A stretch of DNA of 64,000 nucleotides from NCBI GenBank assembly GCA_947496235.1, contig CANMCE010000005.1, positions 186,001-250,000 on the forward strand, given 5' to 3'. Below, piece by piece: positions 53,868-63,452 of the stretch. The DNA is from an uncultured Glaciecola sp. Its GTDB lineage: Bacteria; Pseudomonadota; Gammaproteobacteria; Enterobacterales; Alteromonadaceae. The position numbers were made by a program, and so were the translations under genes. Each line of letters begins with the position of its first letter. Within the stretch, counting starts at the first letter, position 1. The notes under the pieces are model-generated. The model made no database searches. It saw only the letters and a program-made list of their open reading frames with translations, and had not been told where the DNA came from.

Positions 53868-54836
53868 TTATCCATTGCCTTCATTTGCGGTAAATCTACC
53901 ACGATATTCACTAGGCGATATGGAAAATCGTCGATGAAATGCACGTCTAAACGCATCTGCACTCAAGTAACCGCATGCCTGAGAAATCCGCTCAAGGGGC
54001 CATTTTTTTTCAACTAAAAGTTGGCGAGCATAATCTAGACGCAAGGTTTCAATGTATTTTGCAGGCGCTTGCCCCATTTTGCGGGTGAATTGTCGATAAA
54101 AATTGCGTTCACTCATGGCACAATGATTTGCTAAATCCCCAACACTAAGCTGTCGTTGAAGGTTTTGCATAATAAAGCCCGTTAATGAGGAAAATCCGGT
54201 ATCTGCTTTTTGTTGAAATTTTAGTGGTTCAGAAAACTGCGCCTGATCACCCGCTCTTCTGTAATGCACAACCAAATATCGGGCAACTTGCGTAGATATT
54301 TCAGAGCCTAAATCGTTTTCTACCAAGCGTAAGGCTAAATCAATGCCTGAGGTGATACCAGCAGACGTGGCAAGATCACCATTGTCTACATAGAGATCAT
54401 TTTCACAGACCTTAACCTTGGGGTAGGTTTTGGCCAGTTCATCAACAAATGCCCAATGGGTTGTGGCTTTTTTACCATCTAACAGCCCTGTTTCAGCAAG
54501 TAGAAAAGCACCTGTACATATGCTGGCTATGCGTCTTGTTTGCGGCTTGATTTTTTTTATCCATGAACACAACTTGAGGTGATTTTGTTTATTACGAGCA
54601 CCAGATCCACCTGGAATAATCAGGGTGTCTAGTTCAGAAATATCAGTAAGAGACACATCCGCAAATATCGCCAAACCAGATTCGCTTTTATAGCTTTCTT
54701 GAGACTCCCCGATAAACACAAAGTCATAAGATGCTTTAGCGATTTCCTTTGCCGCTGAGAACACTTCCAATGGCCCAACTAAGTCTTGACTGTTGAGTCC
54801 GTTAAAAAGTAAAAAACCGATCTTTTTGGTTAGCAT
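53868..54836 (-). CDS. GlxA-family transcriptional regulator (DJ-1/PfpI + AraC)
   Basis: A 322-residue protein. The N-terminal DJ-1/PfpI domain (about 1-195) keeps a Cys in IASICTGAFLLAETGLL and the IIPGGSGA loop, but acts as a ligand-sensing part. The C-terminal AraC/XylS domain (about 215-315) has both helix-turn-helix units: VGDLANHCAMSERNFYRQF and LERISQACGYLSADAFRRAF, followed by SPSEYRGRF. It starts one base after the stop of an exported DJ-1 protein gene on the same strand, so they are cotranslated. The target genes may be the divergent DUF1080 / GMC operon, which is inference. Confidence 0.92.
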   Translation of the reverse strand: MLTKKIGFLLFNGLNSQDLVGPLEVFSAAKEIAKASYDFVFIGESQESYKSESGLAIFADVSLTDISELDTLIIPGGSGARNKQNHLKLCSWIKKIKPQTRRIASICTGAFLLAETGLLDGKKATTHWAFVDELAKTYPKVKVCENDLYVDNGDLATSAGITSGIDLALRLVENDLGSEISTQVARYLVVHYRRAGDQAQFSEPLKFQQKADTGFSSLTGFIMQNLQRQLSVGDLANHCAMSERNFYRQFTRKMGQAPAKYIETLRLDYARQLLVEKKWPLERISQACGYLSADAFRRAFHRRFSISPSEYRGRFTANEGNG

Positions 54837-55844
54837 CTAGATGCCTGTATGTTCATCAGAGTGAATTTCTAATGTAATCATATAATGATTCTCATCATTA
54901 AGGGTATCTATTGTAACCCTATGCTCCCAATTTTTGCGTTCACCGCCGTCAACGCCAATAAATTGCAGACTATTGTGTTTTTTATTATCGACTAACTTCC
55001 AATTTTTGTCTGATTCCATGGCTATTTGATAAAAGGATAATAATTGTGTATCGGTAGTTGACGATGTTGTTGCTTTATAAGTAGTGCGCCAATGACTTTT
55101 ATTGCCAAAAGAATAGTCACGTTCAAAATCCACATCTTCTGGCCAATTTATATTGTTATCTGGAAAATACATGTCTGCCATTTGTGCTCTTACAAAACCA
55201 CCAGTCGGGTCCCAATCGTATTCTAAATGCATGGCTAACGTGCGCGCTTTTTCCAAACCCAACACCTTGCTAACCAAGTGTAACGAAGCATCTAAACCAG
55301 AGGATAGCCCTGCAGATGTGATTATTTGTCCGTTATCGACAAAGCGTTTCTCTCTTTGCAGATTAACTTTAGGATAATCTTTTTCAAATCCATTAAGTGC
55401 TCGGTGAAAGGTGGTTGCTGATTTATTATCTAGCAGTCCTGTTTCAGCCAAAATATACGCACCAGTACAAACGGATAAAAGATACTGAGTTGAAGCCTGC
55501 ATTTGTTTTAACCATTCTTTGACAGAAGCATCTTGCATCACATCATGCACATTGCCTCCGGGTACTAATATCGCGTCAACTTGAGGCATATTTGCAAAGC
55601 TAAAGGTAGGTGTGACATCCAGACCCATTACGGTTTTAATTGGTTCACCATCAGTTGAAACGGTAAAAACATCAAATCCAGCTTGCCCAAAAACTTCATA
55701 AGGCCCAGCAAAATCTATAATCTGAACATCATCGAACATGAGTATAGCGACTTTATATTTTGCGTCAGCGGAAGCGAATGTGGATGAAACTACGAGTAAA
55801 AATAGAATTAAATAATACCAAATAGTTTCTAATAAATGTTTCAT
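54837..55844 (-). CDS. Exported DJ-1/PfpI-family protein
   Basis: About 335 residues from ATG 55844, chosen for TAAGGAC upstream; an ATG 18 bp earlier is less likely. It has a signal peptide (LETIWYYLILFLLVVSSTFA). The DJ-1 domain (about 25-220) carries the nucleophile-elbow Cys in LLSVCTGAYILAETGLL and the LVPGGNVHDV loop. The C-terminal 110 residues have no clear family (FERDYSFGNKSHWRTTYKAT onward). The same DJ-1 blocks appear in the regulator gene directly downstream, so the pair probably arose by duplication. Enzymatic activity is possible; the substrate is unknown. Confidence 0.82.
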   Translation of the reverse strand: MKHLLETIWYYLILFLLVVSSTFASADAKYKVAILMFDDVQIIDFAGPYEVFGQAGFDVFTVSTDGEPIKTVMGLDVTPTFSFANMPQVDAILVPGGNVHDVMQDASVKEWLKQMQASTQYLLSVCTGAYILAETGLLDNKSATTFHRALNGFEKDYPKVNLQREKRFVDNGQIITSAGLSSGLDASLHLVSKVLGLEKARTLAMHLEYDWDPTGGFVRAQMADMYFPDNNINWPEDVDFERDYSFGNKSHWRTTYKATTSSTTDTQLLSFYQIAMESDKNWKLVDNKKHNSLQFIGVDGGERKNWEHRVTIDTLNDENHYMITLEIHSDEHTGI

Positions 55845-56097
55845 GGTTGAAGTCCTTAACAATTTAACTTCAGCCTATTTTATATATTTCAATATTGGCA
55901 GTTAGCCACATTTACGACAATTTATGCCAATCATATATTTTTATAAAAACGATAACCAAAAGGTCGGACCATTTTTAGCGCAAATAGCGCCTCATTGATA
56001 TCGACAAACTTAGACATGGCTTGTATTGTTCAAATCTATGTTTTCAACAAGCTAAAAATATAATCAATAGGCTTGTGCATTTTCCGAAGGACTTCAA

Positions 56098-56787
56098 ATG
56101 ACTAAACCATTTTTTTCTCTTTTCCTGATACTTCTTTCTAGTTTTATTTATGCGTCTGATAATCAATTAACACCAAGGGAAAAGGCCGATGGCTGGCAGC
56201 TGCTTTTTGATGGTAAAGACATGTCTCAATGGCGCAATTTTAAGCAAGCAGATTTAAATCCATTATGGGTGATCGAAGATGGGGCGATGAAACTCAGCGG
56301 TCCTAATGGTGGAGATATTATAACCAAGAATAGCTACAAGAATTTCGATTTCAAAATCGACTGGAAAATTGCCAAAGCAGGTAACAGTGGAATTCTCATA
56401 ATGGCGGATGAAGAAGGTAAGTATATCTTTTCACATGCGCCAGAAATTCAAATTTTAGATAACGAACGCCACAGTGACAATAAACTTGAAGATCATCTTT
56501 CTGGCTCCCTTTACGATATGGTAGCGCCGCATGAATCTTCATTTAAACCTGCTGGCGAATGGAATTCTGTACGTATTCGATTGGAGGATAATCTGCTGCA
56601 AGTTTGGCAAAACGATGTCATGACCACTAATATCGTGGTCGGCAGTCTTACTTGGGATAAATTAGTTAAGGCCAGTAAGTTCGCCACCTGGGAAGGCTTT
56701 GGAAAAAATGCTCAAGGGCATATAGGTTTGCAAGATCATGGCGATCAAGTTTGGTTTAAGAACATTAAAATCAAATCTCTAGATTGA
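56098..56787 (+). CDS. DUF1080 (3-keto-disaccharide hydrolase-like) secreted protein
   Basis: A 229-residue protein with a signal peptide (PFFSLFLILLSSFIYAS). The mature part is the DUF1080 beta-sandwich: GWQLLFDGKDMSQWRNF, FDFKIDWKIAKAGNSGILI, and HAPEIQILDNERHSD with its conserved Glu and Asp, then GSLYDMVAP and GEWNSVRIRL. PF06439 proteins include 3-keto-glycoside hydrolases that cleave oxidised sugars. The neighbours, a GMC oxidoreductase and a gluconate-dehydrogenase subunit 3 protein, could produce such 3-keto sugars, which supports that role. It leads the operon, with AAGGACTTCAA before the ATG. Confidence 0.88.
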   Translation: MTKPFFSLFLILLSSFIYASDNQLTPREKADGWQLLFDGKDMSQWRNFKQADLNPLWVIEDGAMKLSGPNGGDIITKNSYKNFDFKIDWKIAKAGNSGILIMADEEGKYIFSHAPEIQILDNERHSDNKLEDHLSGSLYDMVAPHESSFKPAGEWNSVRIRLEDNLLQVWQNDVMTTNIVVGSLTWDKLVKASKFATWEGFGKNAQGHIGLQDHGDQVWFKNIKIKSLD

Positions 56788-56846
56788 TCACGATGTTTTG
56801 TATACCAAGCTAAACAACAGAAGAATAAAAATAAGGAGTTGTAACT

Positions 56847-58526
56847 ATGTCTGATAAAGTCCATCAGGTAGTTGTCGTAGGTTCTGGCGCCGGTGGTGCT
56901 ATGGCCGCCTATGAACTGACCAAAGCCGGTATTCCTGTATTAATGCTAGAAGCAGGTAGAGATTATGATCCTAAAACCGAAACACCTATGTTCAATACAA
57001 ATTATCAAGCGCCGTTAATGGGCACAAGTAACGTAGACAAAGATTTCGGATTTTATGACGCTACTGTGGATGGCGGTTGGACGGTGCCTGATGAGCCATA
57101 TACCACAGGTGAAGGTTCAGAATTTTTATGGTGGCGAGCACGCATGTTAGGCGGGCGGACCAATCACTGGGGACGTTATTCCTTAAGGTTTAGCGAACAT
57201 GATTTTAAAGGCAAATCAAGAGACGGCTTGGGGGCGGATTGGCCGTTTGAATATGATGATATTGCCCCTTGGTATGACAAGACGGAATCTCTGATTGGGG
57301 TTTGCGGTGCAAATATGGATTTAGACGATATGCCTAAATCTTCCCCTGGCGTTTTACAACCACCGCCTAAACCTAGAGTACCCGAACTATTGGTAGCGGC
57401 AGCTGCAAAGAAGCTTGGTATAGCATTAGCGCCAATGCATAGGGCGGTATTAACTCAGCCGCTAGATGACAGACAAAAATGTTTTTATGCCACTAGTTGT
57501 GGTCGAGGTTGCTCTATCGGCGCAGCATTTCAAACCACAACCTCACTGATCCCCATGGCTAAGGCTACGGGATTGTTAGAGGTTGTAACCGATGCCATGG
57601 TGAGCCAAGTTAACACAGATGCTGATGGTAAAGTAACAGGCGTCACTTATGTTAACAAAAAGACCTCAAAATCAAATACTGTTAATGCAAAGATCGTTAT
57701 ATTAGCGGCTAGTGCCTGCGAAAGTGCGCGCATAATGCTCAATTCTAAAAGTGACAAACACCCCAATGGTGTTGCTAATTCCAGTGGACAGGTTGGGCGT
57801 AACATTATGGACTCTACAGGTACTGGATTAGGTGCCACTATCCCTTTATTGAAAAATCGTCCTCGGTATAACGAAGATGGTCACACAGCAAATCATTTAT
57901 TTGTACCCTGGTGGGGACATGAGCAACAAGCTAAGGGCGAATTAGATTTTCCTCGCGGATACCATTTTGAAATTGGTAGCGGTTTTCGCGAACCTGGTGC
58001 TTATGTATCAGGGAATTTCCAAGGTTACGGTGATCAGTTAAAAGACGAAGTAAAATCCAATTATGGCGCCGGTGTCTATTTTGCTCTAAGAGGCGAGATG
58101 CTACCAAACGATAACTGCTATATGGAAATCGATGAGGAAGTTAAAGATAAATGGGGTATCCCAGTGGCGAAATTCCATTGGAAGTGGTCTGAACATGAAA
58201 TTAATCAAGTGGCTCATGGGTTAAAAACAGCCAAGGAAATTTTAACTACAATGGGCGCCGAGGTTGGTGAATTGCCTGCACCAGAAGATGCAATTCTAAA
58301 AGGTGGACAAATCATTCATGAGGTTGGTGCTACTCGCATGGGAAAATCACCAAAAGACTCGGTTTGTAATCAGTGGGGGCAAACCTGGGATTGCGACAAC
58401 TTGTTCGTGATGGATGGTGGTGTCTTTGCCTCAAATCCACATAAAAATTGTACCCTTACCATTTTGACTTTAGCCATGCGAAACGCCAATCATTTAGCTG
58501 GCCAAATTCAACAGGGAGTTTATTAA
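56847..58526 (+). CDS. GMC-family FAD oxidoreductase (glucoside 3-dehydrogenase catalytic subunit-like)
   Basis: A 559-residue flavoprotein. The FAD site is VVVGSGAGGAMAAYELTKAG near the N-terminus, with MLEAGRDYDP, then GGRTNHWGRYSLRFS. The C-terminal GMC_oxred_C part has the paired active-site elements HEVGATRMG and SNPHKNCTLT. A Cys-rich patch (KCFYATSCGRGCS) occurs in the LacA/gluconate dehydrogenase subfamily. These enzymes pass electrons to a cytochrome via the paired small subunit. It has an AAGGAGTTG ribosome site, sits 59 bp after DUF1080, and its stop is one base before the subunit-3 gene. Confidence 0.92.
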   Translation: MSDKVHQVVVVGSGAGGAMAAYELTKAGIPVLMLEAGRDYDPKTETPMFNTNYQAPLMGTSNVDKDFGFYDATVDGGWTVPDEPYTTGEGSEFLWWRARMLGGRTNHWGRYSLRFSEHDFKGKSRDGLGADWPFEYDDIAPWYDKTESLIGVCGANMDLDDMPKSSPGVLQPPPKPRVPELLVAAAAKKLGIALAPMHRAVLTQPLDDRQKCFYATSCGRGCSIGAAFQTTTSLIPMAKATGLLEVVTDAMVSQVNTDADGKVTGVTYVNKKTSKSNTVNAKIVILAASACESARIMLNSKSDKHPNGVANSSGQVGRNIMDSTGTGLGATIPLLKNRPRYNEDGHTANHLFVPWWGHEQQAKGELDFPRGYHFEIGSGFREPGAYVSGNFQGYGDQLKDEVKSNYGAGVYFALRGEMLPNDNCYMEIDEEVKDKWGIPVAKFHWKWSEHEINQVAHGLKTAKEILTTMGAEVGELPAPEDAILKGGQIIHEVGATRMGKSPKDSVCNQWGQTWDCDNLFVMDGGVFASNPHKNCTLTILTLAMRNANHLAGQIQQGVY

Positions 58527-58527
58527 G

Positions 58528-59304
58528 ATGACTGTTGATAAAGATAATTTTAAACAACAAGAAATGTCATACACGCCAAGCATGACTAGACGAGAAAGCC
58601 TGAAATGGTTAGGTATTTTGGCGGCCAGCGCAGCTTTGCCAAGTTTGGGAGCTTGTTCAGACGTCGTTAGCTCTAAGGATGCAAACTTAACGGCGGGGCA
58701 TTGGCCGAAGTTAGATTTAGCGCCAATAAGTGCAAAGGGCTATGGTAAAGATCCTAATATGGTTATTCCGCCAGAATCACCTTGGCCGCTAACGTTATCG
58801 CAATCGCAATTACAACAAGTGGCTGTGGTGGCCGACATTATTCTGCCAGGAAAAGATGGTAATCCAGCGGCATCTAAAATCAAGGTACCGGACGTTGTAA
58901 ATGAATGGATAAGTGCTCCTTATTCTGCTCAGCAGCGAGATCGAATAACCTTTTTAACACTGTTGGCTTGGTTAGATGACGAAGCAAAAATGCGGTTCAA
59001 AAAAGATTTCATATCTTGCTCTAGTGTGCAAAGACTGCAAATAATTGACGATATTGCTTATCAGCACGAGAAGGTATCAGAGGCATTTGCACCACCAACG
59101 TCTGCATTTTCACGTTTTCGCAGTTTTGTACTAGCGGCCTATTTTTGTTCGCCAACAGGCATTAAAGAATTAGGCTATCAAGGCAATGTACCCATTGCTG
59201 GGGATTACCCTGGCCCAACTGATGAGGCCATGGCACACTTAGACGATGTGCTAGATAAACTAGGTTTGTCAGAGTTTGCTTTTACTATGCCAAGCACTGA
59301 CTAA
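58528..59304 (+). CDS. Gluconate 2-dehydrogenase subunit 3-family Tat lipoprotein
   Basis: A 258-residue protein. The twin-arginine signal MTRRESLKWLGILAASAALP runs into a lipobox-like LGACSD, so it is likely a lipoprotein exported folded. The later part is the Gluconate_2-dh3 domain: VVADIILPGKDGNPAASKIK, PDVVNEWISAPYSAQQRDRI, and FRSFVLAAYFCSPTGIKELG with YQGNVPIAGDYPGPTDEAMA. In known complexes this subunit chaperones and carries the GMC flavoprotein through the Tat pathway. The GMC gene stop is 2 bp before, so expression is coupled. No cytochrome c subunit gene follows. Confidence 0.9.
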   Translation: MTVDKDNFKQQEMSYTPSMTRRESLKWLGILAASAALPSLGACSDVVSSKDANLTAGHWPKLDLAPISAKGYGKDPNMVIPPESPWPLTLSQSQLQQVAVVADIILPGKDGNPAASKIKVPDVVNEWISAPYSAQQRDRITFLTLLAWLDDEAKMRFKKDFISCSSVQRLQIIDDIAYQHEKVSEAFAPPTSAFSRFRSFVLAAYFCSPTGIKELGYQGNVPIAGDYPGPTDEAMAHLDDVLDKLGLSEFAFTMPSTD

Positions 59305-59379
59305 AACGTTAACTTTCGACTGCAAGTCACTAAGACTTGCAGTCTCACATAATTGTTTTTACTTAGTGGATTTTCGTCA

Positions 59380-60057
59380 TTGAAACTTATTTTGTTACCA
59401 GGAATGGACGGAACGGGAGATTTATTCCAACCCTTACTAGAGCAACTCCCAAATTCTTTAGATATTGAAGTTATTCCGTTAAATAGTTTAGAGGGGAATT
59501 CATATTCTGAACAGATAAATGAAATTGTGACTAAATTAGGCAACCATCCAATTACCCTTATAGCCGAATCCTATTCAGGTAGAATTGCTTATGAACTCGC
59601 TAGAATTCTGCGAAATCAGGTAGTACAGATAATATTTATAGCCAGTTTTATAACGCCACCTATATTTCTTTGTAAAATTGGTCAATTTCTACCAAAGAAT
59701 GCTTTTAATACTAGGTATTTGCCTAGAGCGCTTCTTGATTATATTGGCTTCAGCGGCTTCGGTGACCAAGAGCTAAAGAATTGGATTTCGAGTGTCATTC
59801 AAACTGTACCTTCGAAGACCTTTCACCGACGTATTAGCAACATGGCGAATTTATCTCCCCCAGAAGAAAAGCTAGAAGTTGTAACTACTTACCTGCGCCC
59901 TACAAATGATCGACTAGTAGAAGCATCGGCTGTTAAGCAATTGACCAAATTTCTACCTAAAACAAATGTAATTAATATTGAAGGTGGGCATTTTATTGCG
60001 CAAACAAATCCCTTAATTTGTGCTCAAATAATTATCAATAGAGTCGTTGGAGCCTAA
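59380..60057 (+). CDS. Small alpha/beta hydrolase
   Basis: About 225 residues from TTG 59380, the first codon before the conserved strand (KLILLPGMDGTGDLFQPL); an upstream TTG at 59353 is possible and there is no ATG nearby. The oxyanion-hole block GMDGTG and the nucleophile segment LIAESYSGRIAYEL (Ser with a Glu-Ser variant of the G-x-S-x-G elbow) mark a known subgroup. The C-terminal catalytic His is in INIEGGHFIAQTNP. The substrate is unknown. It is 75 bp after the Tat lipoprotein gene on the same strand. Confidence 0.82.
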   Translation: MKLILLPGMDGTGDLFQPLLEQLPNSLDIEVIPLNSLEGNSYSEQINEIVTKLGNHPITLIAESYSGRIAYELARILRNQVVQIIFIASFITPPIFLCKIGQFLPKNAFNTRYLPRALLDYIGFSGFGDQELKNWISSVIQTVPSKTFHRRISNMANLSPPEEKLEVVTTYLRPTNDRLVEASAVKQLTKFLPKTNVINIEGGHFIAQTNPLICAQIIINRVVGA

Positions 60058-60201
60058 TTTTTTATTGTTTTGGCTGACAAATAAAACTTGAATTTGTCCA
60101 AATTTGCCCTCATCTACGTACTTAATTGCTTCAAGAACTCAACTAATAGTTTTACGGTCTCAGTAACTTACCTTAGCATTTCACTATATTGTAGATAATT
60201 G

Positions 60202-60828
60202 ATGTTTGATAACGTTTTGCACGATTTTTTAATAATTTGGGCTACTATAGATCCTATTGGCACTATGGCTTTGTTTGCCGGGTTGACGGCAACGCTTCCA
60301 GCGAAAGAGCGTCGAAAGACCGCTTATAAAACTATCTTGTATGCTTCATTGATTTTGATTGGCTCCATTGTACTTGGCCAAATATTGTTAACATCAATGG
60401 GCATCAGTTTATTGTCGTTTCAGGTAGCGGGTGGCATCATACTTTTCCTATTCGGGTTACAAATGATCTTTACCCACAATAATATGGACGAAACTACAGA
60501 GCCAAGACACGATATTTCCGTTTTTCCTTTGGCAATACCAGCCACGGCCTCACCCGGTGCTATTCTTGCGGTGATTTTAATCACTGATAACAATCTTTAT
60601 TCTATTGAAGAGCAAATGGTTACTACTGCTACCATGCTTATTGTACTCTTAATTACCTTGGTATTGATGTTACTTTCTGGCCGCATAATAAGGATGATTG
60701 GTTTGGGCGGAGCATCTTTATTGACGCGATTAATGGGCATGATATTAGCTGCACTATCAGTTGAATTTATTTTGGAAGCGTTTGGATTAGAGCAAGGGCT
60801 TAATGCAATGGTATCCTTGGTAGGTTAG
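60202..60828 (+). CDS. MarC-family inner-membrane protein
   Basis: A 208-residue protein with six hydrophobic helices. FLIIWATIDPIGTMALFAGL is the conserved first MarC block, then SMGISLLSFQVAGGIILFLF, and FPLAIPATASPGAILAVILI gives the second conserved Pro-rich motif. MarC proteins are inner-membrane proteins of unknown transport role; E. coli MarC is not needed for multidrug resistance. I start at ATG 60202, directly after a TTG. It appears monocistronic. Confidence 0.9.
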   Translation: MFDNVLHDFLIIWATIDPIGTMALFAGLTATLPAKERRKTAYKTILYASLILIGSIVLGQILLTSMGISLLSFQVAGGIILFLFGLQMIFTHNNMDETTEPRHDISVFPLAIPATASPGAILAVILITDNNLYSIEEQMVTTATMLIVLLITLVLMLLSGRIIRMIGLGGASLLTRLMGMILAALSVEFILEAFGLEQGLNAMVSLVG

Positions 60829-60934
60829 TTAATTCAGCTGATTTTGGGGCTTACAACATTCGTTGCAATTTATTTCGAGCCTTAAGCGTTGGGCATTCTA
60901 ACCCCAAGGAAAATGAAGTTGAAATTTGTTGAAA

Positions 60935-61213
60935 CTAATTTCGATATAAAGTCTTAATTAAGTGATATCCGAAGCGGGTTTTAACCGGACCATGCACTAC
61001 CAAAATATCTTTTTTGAAGACTATATCATCAAATGCCTTCACCATTTGACCGCGTCGAAATTCACCTAGATCACCGCCTTTTTTCCCAGACGGACAAATG
61101 GAGTGTTTTTTGGCAAGAGAGCCAAAATCCTTCCCCTTTTTAATTTGATTTAGAATAGATTGAGCTTCGTTCTCGGTTTTTACTAAAATATGCAGCGCGC
61201 AGGCTATAGACAT
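60935..61213 (-). CDS. ppiC: Parvulin-type peptidyl-prolyl isomerase C
   Basis: A 92-residue single parvulin domain, one residue shorter than E. coli PpiC and matching along its length: [58 protein letters not shown] and [13 protein letters not shown]. It speeds cis-trans proline isomerisation in the cytoplasm. There is no signal peptide. It lies 37 bp after a lipoprotein pseudogene on the same strand and has AGGATAAA before its ATG. Confidence 0.95.
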   Translation of the reverse strand: MSIACALHILVKTENEAQSILNQIKKGKDFGSLAKKHSICPSGKKGGDLGEFRRGQMVKAFDDIVFKKDILVVHGPVKTRFGYHLIKTLYRN

Positions 61214-61250
61214 TATTTATCCTAAGCAACTTTATATGTATGTGCCTATT

Positions 61251-62647
61251 CTACTCCAAAAATACCAATTCAAATTCATTAATTATTTGAGGTGCTGGAA
61301 TTTTAATAATCCTTTCTGCTTTGCCATTAACATCTAAAAATCGTTGAATTACTACGCTATCCCCCTCAATGCTGACAATTTGGTTCCCTTCTACATTCGC
61401 GATACCGTCATCTTGCCAACCACTTACCATGCGTTCGCTAACTGAAATTGGCGGTAATGAAAACACTTTATTGGTAATAGGTAATCCTGGGGTGGTACGT
61501 TTTGTTGGCAGGGCAATTATTTGATAGTTAACCGGAATATACATTTGTCCCAAAGCAGGCAAAGAAAATTGGATTATTGATTCTGAAGCTACTTCGGTAG
61601 CATATAAATCATCTCCAATCTGAACCTCACCCAAATCAAGAGTTTCTAGTTGTCCTGACACTCCTGCAACCAGCGCATCAGCGGCAATTTGACTCACTAG
61701 CTCCTTAGCTACAACGGTGACTCGTTGAGGATTCTGAGGATTATCAAAAGAGGCTGGATCTACATATAATGAATAAGAGATACTATTGTCGAGGTCAAAT
61801 TGAAAGGATATTGGCGCATAAATGGTCGCTTCAAATACCTCAATGCCGTTAAAATTCCCTGAAATTTCAACACCGTAAATAAAGGCAAAGCCCGGAATTT
61901 TGTTCTTGTTGCTTGAAGAGCTGGTACTACATTAAAGTGTTGATCAAACAAAGCTAAGTTTAAATCTGAAGATGCGTTCATTAAGCCTTCTGCCATTTGT
62001 TGCGCTATTTGCGTAAACATCATGGCTGCGAGTGTTTCAAAATCCGTGCAATCCGTTTCGCAATAGTCAGGCAGCACAACTAAGGTCAAATCAAGGGACA
62101 TTGGTTGACATAGGTCATCTTCAGGGTGAATTCTCAAAGGTAATTTCCGGTCGTTATCTTCAACTCGTACTAAGTAGGTAATTCCTGAAACACGAGAGTT
62201 ATTAGATGAAGAGAAAGCGCTATAAGAATTGCTTTCAAATTCAATATCGTCTTGGCGTATGCGTAAAATCGCTAAATCTCCAATTCTTGAGCGAATCCAA
62301 TTGGGTACAGCGGTAGTTTCATTCCAGTTGTTATCTTTAAGGTGGGATAAGGACTGCATGACAAAATCTTCGGCAAAGTGATTAAGTCCACTGCGCTCTA
62401 TAGTTTATAATGTTACCGAATCTAAACTAGGGATAAATTTATTATCTTCGCTGATGCTTAATCTCAGCTGCGCGTTTTCAGAGAAATCTCCATCACCATG
62501 GGCCACTAACAATGGAGGTTGTAGAGTATCACCATTGTTTGAAACTAAATTTCCTTCCACGGCGGTTCTTTCGGGAGGGTGCCCGTGACAACCCATTAAA
62601 ATGAAAGTAATAAGGTATAAAATGGCTGATCCGTTAGCAGTTTTCAT
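61251..62647 (-). pseudogene. Lipoprotein gene broken by one in-frame stop and one frameshift
   Basis: The gene begins at 62647 with a lipobox signal (YLITFILMGCHGH), reads to an in-frame TAA at 62407-62405 (SLDSVTL then stop), and continues in the same frame through TIERSGLNHFAEDF and about 200 more residues to FDQHFNVV. Near 61910-61935 the sensible frame shifts: the old frame continues as PALQATRTKF and ends at 61760, while the frame one base over continues as SSSSNKNKIPGFAFIYG and runs to 61251. Restored, it would be about 466 residues, beta-rich, with a Cys pair in PDYCETDCTD. The family is unknown. Two independent lesions argue for decay rather than recoding. Confidence 0.8.
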
Positions 62648-62798
62648 AGATTGTCCTCGAGTTACTCTCCCTTTATATAAACAGTGCAGTATAAACTTTG
62701 AACAATTAAATAAGATCTATGTATTTACTACCTCAGTTAAATTAAACCTTCCTAAGCGCTTAATTTATTCGACCTTTAAAGGTCTTTAAATTTTTTGA

Positions 62799-63452
62799 TC
62801 ATAATAAAAAATCCGTCTTTCGGTTTCGTAGTAATAAAACTGCTATTGGCAGCAACAGTAGTGTCACTGTAGAGGAGATAGGAACTGTATTAGCCGGTTC
62901 TCTGACCAAAAGTACACCAAATTCCATATCTGAAAAGTCATTTGTGAAAGTTGGATGATCATCACCTATCACCACTACAGGGTCATAGTCGGAATAAAAA
63001 GACCCCAAGCTACGATAGAAACCATCGCTATCAGCGTCTTCGCCAAAGAGCATATTCGAAAAAGCAGGTCCTGGAGAAAATACAACTCCCATAATATTGG
63101 TGAAATCACGCCATAAATTGACGCCGCCTGCAGTGTGGTCAAGGGTTGCACCTACAGAAGTATTTTCATCTAACGCTGGCGACCAATCTTCAGCAGCGAA
63201 AAAAACGTTCATTAGATCAACAACTTCTTGGTTATAAGCTAATCGCCACCCTTCAGGCTGGTAAATGTTTAATGCTTGTTGAATACTCATATTTGCAGTC
63301 TCGGGCCATCTTAACCATTCTAATGAATTTCCGCTTACGATTTGCGTATCAGTATTTAAGGTAAATCCGTTGATGGTAAGCAACGACGCTTTAGTTGGAA
63401 AAGCCAAAGTAAAAAGAAATAATACCGCAATCTTTAGCAAAAAAGGTTTCAT
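62799..63452 (-). CDS. Secreted protein with a PEP-CTERM-like C-terminal sorting signal
   Basis: A 217-residue protein. The signal peptide is at residues 1-22 (IAVLFLFTLAFPTKA). The mature part starts SLLTINGFTLNTDTQIVSGN with LEWLRWPETANMSIQQALNI, a segment common in this class of marine exported proteins. The C-terminus is tripartite: Val-Pro at the motif position (NTVPISS), a hydrophobic helix and a basic end (LRNRKTDFLL). That is the layout cut by exosortase, although the usual Pro-Glu-Pro is reduced to Val-Pro. It probably ends up at the cell surface. No exosortase gene is in the window. Confidence 0.75.
   Translation of the reverse strand: MKPFLLKIAVLFLFTLAFPTKASLLTINGFTLNTDTQIVSGNSLEWLRWPETANMSIQQALNIYQPEGWRLAYNQEVVDLMNVFFAAEDWSPALDENTSVGATLDHTAGGVNLWRDFTNIMGVVFSPGPAFSNMLFGEDADSDGFYRSLGSFYSDYDPVVVIGDDHPTFTNDFSDMEFGVLLVREPANTVPISSTVTLLLLPIAVLLLRNRKTDFLL

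Noticed and set aside
62771-62784. GACCTTTAAAGGTC palindrome as terminator of the PEP-CTERM-like gene
   Set aside because: The stem is only 5 bp in practice and no T run follows on the minus strand.
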